NCBI RefSeq assembly: GCF_014288055.1
Contig: NZ_JACOPK010000011.1
Location: forward strand, 1-64,000
Direction of reading: 5' to 3'
Source: Agathobaculum hominis
GTDB taxonomy: Bacteria > Bacillota > Clostridia > Oscillospirales > Butyricicoccaceae
Length of the DNA stretch: 64,000 bases
Part shown: piece after piece, positions 43,394-51,268 of the stretch
Numbering within the stretch: the first letter of the stretch is position 1
Layout: each line of letters starts with the position of its first letter
Made by a program: the position numbers and the translations under genes
Notes under the pieces: model-generated
What the model was told of the DNA's origin: nothing
Databases searched by the model: none
What the model saw: the letters and a program-made list of their open reading frames with translations, nothing else

Positions 43394-44077
43394 ATGTCTG
43401 AGATTCAAAATGCGATTGAAGTAAAGAACTTAAAAAAAGGTTTTGGTGGCAGAGTTTTGTTTGAGAATTTTAGCCTGAATGTAAAAGCAAATACAATCCA
43501 TGCGATTATTGGCCCGAACGGTTCTGGAAAGACAACACTGCTACGCTTGATTACAGGGGTATACCAGCCAAATGCAGGGACAATCAACATTGCAGGGAAA
43601 TATGCAATGGAGCTTGAAAATGACTATCTGTATGAAGAACAGACTGGTCTTGAAAATTTGAGAATTTTTGGGAAATACTTTGGATTTGAAATAAATGATC
43701 GTTCAGACAGTTATTGTACGCAATTAGGATTGACCGAGCATTTAGGAAAGCGTGTTAGCACTTATTCTAAAGGAATGAAAAGAAAACTGTCCCTTTTGAT
43801 TGTGATTATGATGGGACGGGATATTCTGCTCATGGATGAACCAACATCGGGTGTAGACCCCATATCCAGAGTAGAAATCCGTAGTTTGATAGAGGCTCTA
43901 AAAGCTGACGGAAAAACGGTTATTATCACTTCACATGACCTTAGCGAGATTGAAAAGTGCGCTGATGATGTATCTATGATTAAAAATGGCAGATTGCTGT
44001 TTGATAAGGGTATTCAAGAAATGCAAGGACAATCATTGGAAGAAATCTTTATTAAGGAGGGCAATCGGCATGAGTAA
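43394..44077 (+). CDS. ABC transporter ATP-binding protein (element cargo)
   Basis: 227 residues. Walker A GPNGSGKTTLLRL is near residue 37, signature YSKGMKRKLSLL, Walker B ILLMDEPTSGVDP and H-loop TSHDLSE. It is a drug or peptide export type ATPase. Codon use is AT-rich compared with the host. AAAGGAGC precedes the ATG. It overlaps the permease gene by 8 bp. Confidence 0.92.
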   Translation: MSEIQNAIEVKNLKKGFGGRVLFENFSLNVKANTIHAIIGPNGSGKTTLLRLITGVYQPNAGTINIAGKYAMELENDYLYEEQTGLENLRIFGKYFGFEINDRSDSYCTQLGLTEHLGKRVSTYSKGMKRKLSLLIVIMMGRDILLMDEPTSGVDPISRVEIRSLIEALKADGKTVIITSHDLSEIEKCADDVSMIKNGRLLFDKGIQEMQGQSLEEIFIKEGNRHE

Positions 44078-44774
44078 CATGGGAAAAGGCGCAGGCTACT
44101 ATCTTACCAGAAGTAAAAGCCTCCTAATTGATACTGCGATTGTTGCCATTCTGGCGATTTTTATGAGCTTTGCAATGCAGATGGACGCCTTGCAGTCTAA
44201 GGGAGAAGATTATTTAGTCCTAATGCTCTATGCGGTTATTTTTGGTCTTACCTCCCTGCAATCCGGTGCTATGATTGTAGATTTGACAGCAAAGGATAAG
44301 TTAAGCCGGAGAGTTGAATTTTTTGCAGCTTCTGGAATTGCGGTAAAAGAGATTATAAAACAGTATTCGATACAGATTTTCCGATTTTCTGGTATTATCC
44401 CGTTCTTTGTTTTTATGAGTTGCTATTACTTTACCGACTGGACAATGAGCTTTGGGCGGATCGTATGCGTTTATCTTAGTATTCTTGTACTTAGTTTTTG
44501 TGAGATTGTCGCTTTGAATATCATTGTACTGGATGTAAAACGAGTAAAACTGTTCAAAAATGTTCTGTTCTTTGGTAATTTTGCACTGGTTTATTTGATT
44601 GCGATGTCGGCAGAACGAATTACAGAGTTTGTGAATCAACATCATATAGGAATTGACTATTTGATTATTGTGGTTGATGTTGCACTTTGCATGATGTTTG
44701 CACTATTAAGTTTCTTTAAGGCTCGGCACATGAGCAACGAAACAGTTATCAGGAGGGATGGCGAATGGGTTTGA
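44070..44774 (+). CDS. ABC-2-type permease subunit (element cargo)
   Basis: 234 residues with about six membrane helices, for example residues 23-42, 55-75, 103-123, 132-155, 160-185 and 195-215. It overlaps both the ATPase and the following permease gene, so the three form one exporter. Substrate unknown; bacteriocin immunity or antimicrobial export is an inference from the linked two-component system. Confidence 0.8.
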   Translation: MSNMGKGAGYYLTRSKSLLIDTAIVAILAIFMSFAMQMDALQSKGEDYLVLMLYAVIFGLTSLQSGAMIVDLTAKDKLSRRVEFFAASGIAVKEIIKQYSIQIFRFSGIIPFFVFMSCYYFTDWTMSFGRIVCVYLSILVLSFCEIVALNIIVLDVKRVKLFKNVLFFGNFALVYLIAMSAERITEFVNQHHIGIDYLIIVVDVALCMMFALLSFFKARHMSNETVIRRDGEWV

Positions 44775-45412
44775 TAACCTTAAACCTTAAAAGGGTATTG
44801 AACTGGAATTATATATTTATGAGTGCGGTAGCAGCTATCTTCGGCATGATCTTTCTGATGAACTTTGGGGATATTTCAGAGAACATTGTATTTGGTGTTG
44901 ATATAAAGTATTTTATGCTTGATGGATACCTGTGCTTATTTATCTTTTTTGCCGGAGAAATAAGCAAGGATATGTTGCAGCAAGAAAAAATCACAAAGAG
45001 AATAGAATGGAAACTTGCTAATGGTATTAAAATCTCAAGTATTGTTAAGGAGAATCTGCTATCACTATGGATTGGAACGCTGATCCTTTTGTTTCCTCTA
45101 CTTTTGATGATTTCCATTCGCCTGCCAAACCTTATCTTGTTATTAAGCACCTATTTTCTGATCCTTAGCATATTGTATTCGGCATTTATAAATGTTTTGA
45201 TTCTCTGGATTAGAAATATGAACTGGTTTAAGAGTATTCCTATCTTTGCAACACTGCTTCATATTTTGCTGGTTGTCTTAAAATGTGGGATATTTATGAA
45301 AACGAATAATGTGTGGGTGTTGCTACTATTTTCTCCAGTGAGTATAATAGTTTTGACTGCGTGTGGTTTATGTCTGATGACTAAAGAACGGATCGTATCA
45401 TCATATTACTAA
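44765..45412 (+). CDS. second ABC permease subunit (element cargo)
   Basis: 215 residues with about six hydrophobic helices, AT-rich like its neighbours. The start overlaps the previous gene by 10 bp. It has the same general plan as the first permease (short loops, KRIEWKLANGIKISSIVKE coupling helix), suggesting a heterodimeric channel with the ATPase at 43394-44077. Confidence 0.78.
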   Translation: MGLITLNLKRVLNWNYIFMSAVAAIFGMIFLMNFGDISENIVFGVDIKYFMLDGYLCLFIFFAGEISKDMLQQEKITKRIEWKLANGIKISSIVKENLLSLWIGTLILLFPLLLMISIRLPNLILLLSTYFLILSILYSAFINVLILWIRNMNWFKSIPIFATLLHILLVVLKCGIFMKTNNVWVLLLFSPVSIIVLTACGLCLMTKERIVSSYY

Positions 45413-45444
45413 CATAATGAATTTTAGCTGAAAGGAGGGGGGCT

Positions 45445-46749
45445 ATGCAGGATAAACGCTTCTATCCGTATCTGTTTCTTCATGCGGGTATTGTGACTTT
45501 ATGGGTTATATTGGATAGAACACATAAAGGAATTGCGAATGACGGAGCCATCAACTTATTGTCGATTGCCGTCTTGCTTTGTTATTTCAATCTGCTCTAT
45601 CTTCATGTAATGACATCACGGCGAAAGGCAACAATATCTGAATGTGGCTGGAACCTGCTTTCTGTTTCCTTTATTGCGGCGCTGATGTATGATGGATTTT
45701 CCACCTTATACATGGGTGCATTTCTGTTTTTTGCATTGATTATCGGAATAATGCTGGTAAGAACTGACGCAAGCCGGGGTAAAATGGTTCGCTTGCTGTT
45801 TGGAATTGCAGCTATCATACTGTCGTTTTTTGGTTTCCAAATTCTCCCTGCTATAACCATGTTAGTTGGAATGTTCATGGGAATTTTCCTTGATTATAGA
45901 TATATAAATTTGAAACAGGTTAATATTCTTCCGATTGCCCAGAGGAAAGCAAGATATGTCCTCGCTCTTATGATTCCCTTGTTTACAGTCGTACTTTATT
46001 GCTTTGATTTGTCCACCCTACAAGTCAATGTATTTTTTCAGCTTATAATGCTTTTATTTGAGGCTTTTGCTGTCATTCATCTTGGCGACATGGAGGCCCG
46101 TTACAAGGAGTTGACAAAGTATTATGAATTAACGAACTATATTGCAAATGAGAGGGAAGATTTCTCAAGACTGCTTCATAACGATGTGCTTCAAGACATT
46201 GGAGGTGCCAAAAATCTCCTGTCGCTTCGCTCACCAGATGTTGATGAAACAAAAAGGATATTGTCTGATTTGGAATTGCGGGTAAGAAATATGATGAATT
46301 TCTATTCCTCTAATATCTTTTCGGGGTATGCTTCATGGGAACATATCGGATATATGCTTGACGCGATTAAGAAGCTGTACCCAAAGAAGAATATACTTGT
46401 AGATTTCACGATTGACAGCGAAGCAAGGATTGCTTTGAAAAAAGATAACAGTTTGGAACAGACTATGCAGATAATCAAAGAACTTGTCAACAATGTTTAT
46501 AAACACGCTGCCGCTACTTTTATTCATTTGGAAATCGCGCTAAATGAAGAAAGTAGACTCGTAATTACCTGTCAAAATGATGGAGCGAAACCAAATGACA
46601 TTGAAAATATTCTTTCTTCCAAAGGTGGTATGCTGTTCTTGACGGTGTTGATAAATGGGAATGGTGGTAACATTCAGTATTTAGAGAAAGATGGTATTTT
46701 AACTGCAACGGCAGTTTTGGGGAGAAAAAATGAAGATATTACTATTTGA
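45445..46749 (+). CDS. sensor histidine kinase, NarL/DesK type (element cargo)
   Basis: 434 residues. About six to seven membrane helices occupy residues 10-215. The phosphoacceptor region is EREDFSRLLHNDVLQDIGG (His about 251), typical of HisKA_3 kinases, followed by a GHKL ATPase domain with ELVNNVYKHAAATFI. The long membrane sensor suggests detection of a signal in or at the membrane, as for antibiotic-sensing kinases. It overlaps the regulator gene by 20 bp. Preceded by AAGGAGGGG. Confidence 0.86.
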   Translation: MQDKRFYPYLFLHAGIVTLWVILDRTHKGIANDGAINLLSIAVLLCYFNLLYLHVMTSRRKATISECGWNLLSVSFIAALMYDGFSTLYMGAFLFFALIIGIMLVRTDASRGKMVRLLFGIAAIILSFFGFQILPAITMLVGMFMGIFLDYRYINLKQVNILPIAQRKARYVLALMIPLFTVVLYCFDLSTLQVNVFFQLIMLLFEAFAVIHLGDMEARYKELTKYYELTNYIANEREDFSRLLHNDVLQDIGGAKNLLSLRSPDVDETKRILSDLELRVRNMMNFYSSNIFSGYASWEHIGYMLDAIKKLYPKKNILVDFTIDSEARIALKKDNSLEQTMQIIKELVNNVYKHAAATFIHLEIALNEESRLVITCQNDGAKPNDIENILSSKGGMLFLTVLINGNGGNIQYLEKDGILTATAVLGRKNEDITI

Positions 46750-47329
46750 TGATCACAGGATATTTGGAGAGAGTTTAAGCAAACTTCTGGAAGATTGGGA
46801 TGAAATCTCTATCTGTCGCTATGTAAGTAATGAAACAGAGTTTTGGAATATTCTTTCCGTAGACGAATGGGACATTGTATTACTTGATGTCAACCTAAGA
46901 GAGCAGTCAAAAAGTTCTGGCATTGATCTGATAGAAACGATATATAGTAAAAAGCCAAAAATAAAGGTGGTTATGCTATCCTCTTATGATATGCCAGTTT
47001 ATAGACAGGAGGCACTTAAAAAAGGCGCCGTAAGTTATATTGATAAGTCTGCTTCTGCTGACGAGTTGGTAAAAAAACTCACAGCTATTAGTAAAGGTCA
47101 CAAGTCCACTACGCCCCCTTTATTAGATCCCCTGACAGATCGTGAAGCGGAAATTATTAAGGCGATTGGAACAGGGAAAACAAAGCATGAAATAGCGCAA
47201 GAACTGTATATCAGTGAACGGACACTTTACAACCATATCCAAAGCATCTATGATAAGCTGGGGGCTAAAAATGCTATCGAAGCCTATAACAAGGCTATTG
47301 CACTTGGATATATCACACCCTTAATATGA
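46730..47329 (+). CDS. response regulator, NarL/LuxR type (element cargo)
   Basis: 199 residues. The receiver has Asp in DIVLLDVNLRE (about residue 54) and Lys in SYIDKSASA. A LuxR-type HTH (LTDREAEIIKAIGTGKTKHEIAQEL, quoted in outline) occupies residues about 135-195. It is the cognate partner of the kinase and probably controls the ABC exporter genes just upstream. Confidence 0.9.
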   Translation: MKILLFDDHRIFGESLSKLLEDWDEISICRYVSNETEFWNILSVDEWDIVLLDVNLREQSKSSGIDLIETIYSKKPKIKVVMLSSYDMPVYRQEALKKGAVSYIDKSASADELVKKLTAISKGHKSTTPPLLDPLTDREAEIIKAIGTGKTKHEIAQELYISERTLYNHIQSIYDKLGAKNAIEAYNKAIALGYITPLI

Positions 47330-47441
47330 GTTTAGGCAATAAGAGGGACAGATATATCAGAACACAAGTGACAAGTATGCACATTATGTAAGCAGATAGC
47401 AAAAACAAGTATCATTGAACGACTTCATCAAAACAATAAAG

Positions 47442-47482
47442 AAAAGCCGGGAGCAAAATTAAGTCTGCTTCCAGCTTTTTTG
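47442..47482 (+). terminator. terminator of the cargo operon
   Basis: AAAAGCCGGGAGCA pairs with TGCTTCCAGCTTTT with one bulge and a T run. The stretch from 47330 to the element end at 47580 otherwise holds no gene. Confidence 0.75.
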
Positions 47483-47560
47483 TATTTGTTATTGTATGTG
47501 GTTGACTAAGGAATATTGTTTAAGCGTGAGTTTGTGATATTGGGTGTGGTATCTTTAACT

Positions 47561-47580
47561 ATGGGAAACTCCGGTCTCCC
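47561..47580. other. right attachment site of the element
   Basis: The right border carries ATGGGAAACTCCGG followed by the crossover bases TCCC (47577-47580). GGGA...TCCC forms an inverted repeat. ATGGGAAAC is shared with the reconstructed host target in inverse orientation. The left site is TCCC at 35022-35025. Confidence 0.7.
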
Positions 47581-47692
47581 ATTTGGAAACTGTTTTGTCG
47601 CTGACGCTGATCTGCTCGGCGAGCTGAAGCTGCGTCAGATGCTGCTTTTCGCGCAGCGTGCGGATCGCCGCGCCGGTAACATAATTGTCCAT
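47579..47692 (-). pseudogene. N-terminal part of the split HTH regulator
   Basis: 38 codons from ATG 47692: MDNYVTGAAIRTLREKQHLT then QLQLAEQISVSDKTVSKW, a complete XRE-type helix-turn-helix. It is cut at the Trp codon by the mobile element. AGGAG lies 7 nt before this ATG. The rest of the protein is at 34553-35025. A truncated HTH peptide with a short element-encoded tail could still be made. Confidence 0.87.
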
Positions 47693-47825
47693 ATTCATGC
47701 TCCTTTTCGTGTTGATTTTTTCTCTGATCACAGCATAACAGGAACACGCGAAAAGAGCAACCTGCGCTGCGGAGAGTCACCGCGCCGAGAGAGGGACAGA
47801 TGTCAGGAAAGTGTGCTTTTCACGC

Positions 47826-47854
47826 TTTACAATATGAAAGCATCGTGCTATAAT
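47826..47854 (+). promoter_or_regulatory. promoter of the YerC-like regulator gene
   Basis: TTTACA (47826-47831), 17 bp, TATAAT (47849-47854). Confidence 0.75.
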
Positions 47855-47882
47855 GAAAACAACACAAGAGGTTTGAACGCAT

Positions 47883-47930
47883 ATGCGGAGGAAAACCACC
47901 ACGGGGAACAACCCCGTTTTTCGTAAATAA
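47883..47930 (+). promoter_or_regulatory. possible leader peptide with embedded terminator-like hairpin
   Basis: A 15-codon ORF (MRRKTTTGNNPVFRK) lies between the promoter and yerC. Inside it ACGGGG (47901-47906) and CCCCGT (47912-47917) form a stem followed by TTTTT. The layout resembles transcription attenuation controlled by translation of the leader. The ribosome binding site is poor, so this is tentative. Confidence 0.45.
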
Positions 47931-47951
47931 ATCGTAAAAGGAGGGAAAAAC

Positions 47952-48248
47952 TTGAACCGGAAGTTAAAGGATGAAGATATGGATATCCTGTTTCGCGGCA
48001 TTCTCAAGCTTTCGACCGTGGAGGAATGCTACGACTTTTTCGAGGATCTCTGCACGATTTCCGAGCTTCGCGCCATGGTGCAGCGTTTTCAGGTAGCCCG
48101 CATGCTCGACGAGGGCCGCATTTACAGCGACATCGTACAGGAGACCGGTGCATCCACTGCGACGATCAGCCGCGTCAACAAATGCCTTGTTTACGGCTCG
48201 GACGGCTACCGCAGAATGCTCGACCGGCTGAAGGAGGACAATGAATAG
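47952..48248 (+). CDS. YerC/YecD family TrpR-related regulator
   Basis: 98 residues of the Trp-repressor-like fold: LFRGILKLSTVEECYDFFEDL, then RAMVQRFQVARMLDEGRIYSDI and the HTH TGASTATISRVNKCL. It is a DNA-binding protein of the YerC group, whose ligand and targets are not established. The start is a TTG at 47952 after AAGGAGGG. It overlaps the methyltransferase start by 8 bp, so the genes are coupled. Confidence 0.88.
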   Translation: MNRKLKDEDMDILFRGILKLSTVEECYDFFEDLCTISELRAMVQRFQVARMLDEGRIYSDIVQETGASTATISRVNKCLVYGSDGYRRMLDRLKEDNE

Positions 48249-48978
48249 TTATCAGACACTTTCGGCCTACTATGATCGTTTTACCGACGACGTCGGCTAC
48301 GGGCAGTGGGCGGATTTTTTCGAGCAGCTTTTTGCACGGGAGGACATCCGGCCTCAGCTGGTGCTCGATCTGGCCTGCGGCACGGGCAGCCTGACGCGCC
48401 TGCTCGCGAAACGCGGCTACGACATGATCGGCGCGGACGCGTCGCCCGAAATGCTCATGCAGGCCATGCAGAATACGATGGACTGCTCTCCGAGACCGCT
48501 GCTCATCAATCAGCGCATGGAGGAGCTTGACCTTTACGGCAACGTGGACGCCTGCCTGTGCTGTCTGGACAGCGTGAACTATGTCACCGACCCGGACGAC
48601 CTCGCCGAGGCGTTTCGCCGCGTGCACCTGTTCCTCAACCCGGACGGCCTGTTCGTCTTTGACATCAATACGCCCGCGAAATTCTCCCGTATCGACGGGG
48701 AAAGCTATGTCCGCGAGGACGACGGCGTGTTCTGCGTCTGGCAGGCGGCAGTCGAGGACGGCCTGTGCGCTTATCAGTTCGATATTTTTGAACAGGATGG
48801 GGACAGCTGGTCGCGCGCGCAGGAAACGCACGAGGAGCGCGTCTACGAGCCGCAGCAGCTTGTCCGCATGCTGGAAGAGGCAGGCTTTACCGAAATCAAA
48901 ACCTATGGCGATCAGAGCTTCGCGCCCGTAAAGGGCGGAGAGGATCGCATCTATTTCACCGCACGAAAGAGAGACTAA
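48241..48978 (+). CDS. class I SAM-dependent methyltransferase
   Basis: 245 residues. Motif I is VLDLACGTGSLTRLLAKRG (residues about 41-59), followed by IGADASPEML and a CCLDSVNYV motif IV region, typical of small-molecule methyltransferases. Substrate unknown. It lies between a TrpR-like regulator and hslO in a tight operon (gap to hslO 6 bp). Confidence 0.85.
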   Translation: MNSYQTLSAYYDRFTDDVGYGQWADFFEQLFAREDIRPQLVLDLACGTGSLTRLLAKRGYDMIGADASPEMLMQAMQNTMDCSPRPLLINQRMEELDLYGNVDACLCCLDSVNYVTDPDDLAEAFRRVHLFLNPDGLFVFDINTPAKFSRIDGESYVREDDGVFCVWQAAVEDGLCAYQFDIFEQDGDSWSRAQETHEERVYEPQQLVRMLEEAGFTEIKTYGDQSFAPVKGGEDRIYFTARKRD

Positions 48979-48984
48979 CATTAT

Positions 48985-49872
48985 ATGAGCGATAAAATTC
49001 TTCGCGCGATCGCCCGCAACGCGGGCATCCAGATCAGTGCCGCATCGACGACCGGAATTGTCGAGCGCGCACGCGAAATTCATAACACCACGCCGCTTGC
49101 GACCGCAGCGCTCGGCCGCACGCTGACCATCACCTCCATCATGGGCAGTCAGCTCAAGGTCGAGGACGGCTCTGTCACCGTTCAGATCAAGGGCAACGGC
49201 CCGCTCGGCACCATCGTGTGCGTGGGCGAGTCGGACGGCTGCGTGCGCGGTTATCTTCAGGACCCGGCCGCTGACCTGCCGCTCCGCCCGGACGGCAAGC
49301 TCAACGTGGGCGGCGGCGTAGGCCGCGGCTATCTGATGGTCATCAAGGACATCGGCCTCAAGGACCCCGTGACCGGCACGGTCGCGCTCGTGGACGGCGA
49401 GATCGCAGAGGACCTCACGCGCTACTTTGCGGAGAGCGAGCAGATCCCGTCTGCCTGTGCGCTCGGCGTGCTCGTCGACACCGACTGCACGGTCAAGTGT
49501 GCCGGCGGCTGGCTCGTGCAGCTGATGCCGGGCGTCAAGGACGCAGACATCGACCGCCTCGAAGCCAATCTCGCAAAACTCGAGCCGATGACGGCCATGC
49601 TCGACAAGGGCATGAGCCTCGAGGAGATCATCTCCGCCGTGCTCGACGGCTTCGAAGTGGACTTCCTCCAGACCGAGGAGATCGGCTACCGATGCGCATG
49701 CAGCAGGGAAAAGGTCGAGCGCGCGCTGATCAGCCTCGGAAAGACCGAGCTTTCCAAGATGATCGCAGAACAGGAGAAAAGTGAAGTAACCTGCCAGTTC
49801 TGCGACAAAATCTATCGTTTTTCGCGCGATCAGCTGCAGGAGCTGCTGACGCACGCGGCCGAGAAAAAATAA
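48985..49872 (+). CDS. hslO: Hsp33 redox-regulated chaperone
   Basis: 295 residues. The N-terminal chaperone domain is followed by the redox switch with Cys pairs CAC (about residue 235) and CQFC (about residue 269), matching the CxC...CxxC zinc site of Hsp33. Oxidation releases zinc and activates holdase activity. It is the last gene of the yerC-methyltransferase operon. Confidence 0.94.
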   Translation: MSDKILRAIARNAGIQISAASTTGIVERAREIHNTTPLATAALGRTLTITSIMGSQLKVEDGSVTVQIKGNGPLGTIVCVGESDGCVRGYLQDPAADLPLRPDGKLNVGGGVGRGYLMVIKDIGLKDPVTGTVALVDGEIAEDLTRYFAESEQIPSACALGVLVDTDCTVKCAGGWLVQLMPGVKDADIDRLEANLAKLEPMTAMLDKGMSLEEIISAVLDGFEVDFLQTEEIGYRCACSREKVERALISLGKTELSKMIAEQEKSEVTCQFCDKIYRFSRDQLQELLTHAAEKK

Positions 49873-49897
49873 AAATAAAAAAATATCGAAAAAGGTG

Positions 49898-49926
49898 TTG
49901 ACATTTGGCGCCTGTTCCGATATAAT
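49898..49926 (+). promoter_or_regulatory. promoter of the four-tRNA operon
   Basis: A consensus TTGACA (49898-49903), 17 bp, TATAAT (49921-49926), 44 bp upstream of tRNA-Asp. Confidence 0.9.
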
Positions 49927-49970
49927 AAACATCGTCGCTGAGAGACACAAACAAAACAGCGACGAGGCCT

Positions 49971-50047
49971 GGCCCGGTAGCTCAGTTGGTTAGAGCGCTA
50001 GCCTGTCACGCTAGAGGCCGTGGGTTCAAGTCCCATCCGGGTCGCCA
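49971..50047 (+). tRNA. tRNA-Asp (anticodon GTC)
   Basis: 77 nt with GGCCCGG/CCGGGTC acceptor arms, anticodon loop CTGTCAC, T loop GTTCAAG and encoded CCA. Confidence 0.95.
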
Positions 50048-50051
50048 GTAT

Positions 50052-50127
50052 GCCTCTGTAGCTCAGTCGGTAGAGCAGGGGACTGAAAATCCCCGTGTCG
50101 GTGGTTCGATTCCGCCCGGAGGCACCA
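50052..50127 (+). tRNA. tRNA-Phe (anticodon GAA)
   Basis: 76 nt. Acceptor GCCTCTG pairs with CGGAGGC, anticodon loop CTGAAAA, CCA encoded. It is followed at 50128-50167 by a hairpin (TTTTTTCAAAAC with GTTTTGAAAAAA) that may act as a processing or partial termination signal. Confidence 0.95.
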
Positions 50128-50224
50128 TTTTTTCAAAACGGTGTCGTAGACACTGTTTTGAAAAAATTATACCTTTCGGTTAACACTGAAAGATATAAAG
50201 CAGGAACGCAACCTGCTAAAAAAT

Positions 50225-50300
50225 GCGGCTGTAGCTCATCTGGTAGAGCGCCACCTTGCCAAGGTGGAGGTAGCGAGTTCGAGCCTCGTCAGCCGCTCCA
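50225..50300 (+). tRNA. tRNA-Gly (anticodon GCC)
   Basis: 76 nt. Acceptor GCGGCTG with CAGCCGC, anticodon loop TTGCCAA, CCA encoded. Confidence 0.95.
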
Positions 50301-50303
50301 TAT

Positions 50304-50377
50304 GGTACCATAGCCAAGCGGTAAGGCGTGGGACTGCAACTCCCTGATCCCCAGTTCGATTCTGGGTGGTACCTCCA
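50304..50377 (+). tRNA. tRNA-Cys (anticodon GCA)
   Basis: 74 nt. Acceptor GGTACCA with TGGTACC, anticodon loop CTGCAAC, CCA encoded. Confidence 0.95.
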
Positions 50378-50378
50378 T

Positions 50379-50410
50379 AAAAGACTGATACTTCGGTGTC
50401 AGTCTTTTTT
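50379..50410 (+). terminator. terminator of the tRNA operon
   Basis: AAAAGACTGATAC with GTGTCAGTCTTTT around a TTCG loop, then a T run. Confidence 0.9.
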
Positions 50411-50441
50411 GTCGTTCTCCAGAGAAAATGCAAGGAAAATG

Positions 50442-50469
50442 TTGACAAAAATCGGGAAAGTAATATACT
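50442..50469 (+). promoter_or_regulatory. promoter of the SLH-domain protein gene
   Basis: TTGACA (50442-50447), 16 bp, TATACT (50464-50469). The leader begins near a perfect 7-bp hairpin (GGATACG CAAA CGTATCC, 50482-50499), which may stabilise the mRNA. Confidence 0.8.
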
Positions 50470-50521
50470 ATGTTATATACAGGATACGCAAACGTATCCG
50501 TAATAAAAGGAGGATACCCCA

Positions 50522-51115
50522 ATGAAAAAATTAAAGAGGATTGCAGCGCTGACCCTTGCAGCGGCGTGCGCCGCGACTGTGTGCGCCGGTGCGACGTTCA
50601 CCGATCAGAGCGACATCAAGGTCGACAGCAGGGTGATCGACACGCTGGTCGAGAAAAACGTCATCAAGGGCTATGAGAACGGCTCGTTTAAGCCGAATGA
50701 GACGGTCTCGCGCGCGGAGATGGCGAAGATGATCTACGTTCTGCGCACGAATGGCGGCACAGACGCTGCGACATATGCAGAAAAAATGTCTACAAATTTT
50801 AACGACGTAAATAACCACTGGGCAAGCGGCTACATTAAATACTGTTACGCCTATGGCATCGTCGCCGGCGAATCGAGTACGGTTTTCGCGCCGAATGCCC
50901 CCGTAACTACGGTTGAAGCGGCGAAAATGCTGCTGGTATACTCGGGCGTTGATGCAGCGCAGGGCGGTCTGACCGGTGCACAGTGGAAGGCCAATACGAT
51001 GAAACTTGCAGATCAGGATGGTCTGCTGAAGGGCGTAGAGGCAGATATTGATGCTCCGCTGCCGCGTCAGTATGCTGCGCAGATGATTTACAACGAACTG
51101 GCGTACAGCTTATAA
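50522..51115 (+). CDS. secreted SLH-domain protein
   Basis: 197 residues. A Sec signal (about residues 1-24, cleavage after CAGA) precedes two clear S-layer homology modules (VDTLVEKNVIKGYENGSFKPNETVSRAEMAKMI-type, residues about 35-78, and NHWASGYIKYCYAYGIVAG at 98-145, both given in outline) and a weaker third. SLH modules bind pyruvylated wall polymers. With nothing but SLH modules it may be a wall-coating protein or an assembly partner. AAAGGAGG precedes the ATG. Strong promoter and stable leader suggest high expression. Confidence 0.87.
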   Translation: MKKLKRIAALTLAAACAATVCAGATFTDQSDIKVDSRVIDTLVEKNVIKGYENGSFKPNETVSRAEMAKMIYVLRTNGGTDAATYAEKMSTNFNDVNNHWASGYIKYCYAYGIVAGESSTVFAPNAPVTTVEAAKMLLVYSGVDAAQGGLTGAQWKANTMKLADQDGLLKGVEADIDAPLPRQYAAQMIYNELAYSL

Positions 51116-51153
51116 GAAAATACAGCACTCTGATTATAAGAAAATACAGCCTG

Positions 51154-51182
51154 AAAAATCCCCTCTTTTAAGGGGATTTTTT
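51154..51182 (+). terminator. terminator of the SLH-protein gene
   Basis: AAAATCCCCT and AGGGGATTTT arms with a T run. Upstream, a 16-bp sequence (TATAAGAAAATACAGC) is directly repeated at 51111-51126 and 51135-51150, the first copy covering the stop codon. Confidence 0.88.
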
Positions 51183-51268
51183 CAATCTTAATAAAATCGA
51201 AAGAAATTCCCTGCGGAAAACAACAGAAACCTGTGGTAAGATAGAAGCATGGAAAGGGGGAGAGAGAA

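Larger units (their letters stand above)
35022..47580. mobile_element. integrative mobilizable element of about 12.5 kb with serine recombinase and MOB_Q-type relaxase
   Basis: Boundaries are set by reassembly of the interrupted host gene: TCCC at 35022-35025 and TCCC at 47577-47580 are the only shared bases, as expected for a large serine recombinase. From the left it holds the recombinase, TnpW, a GTCAACC repeat cluster, VapE, CHC2 primase, relaxase, DUF3847, an oriT, a small Cys protein, excisionase and a DUF6076 gene. An AT-rich cargo of ABC transporter plus two-component system follows. No type IV coupling or secretion genes are present, so transfer would need a helper. Confidence 0.87.
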
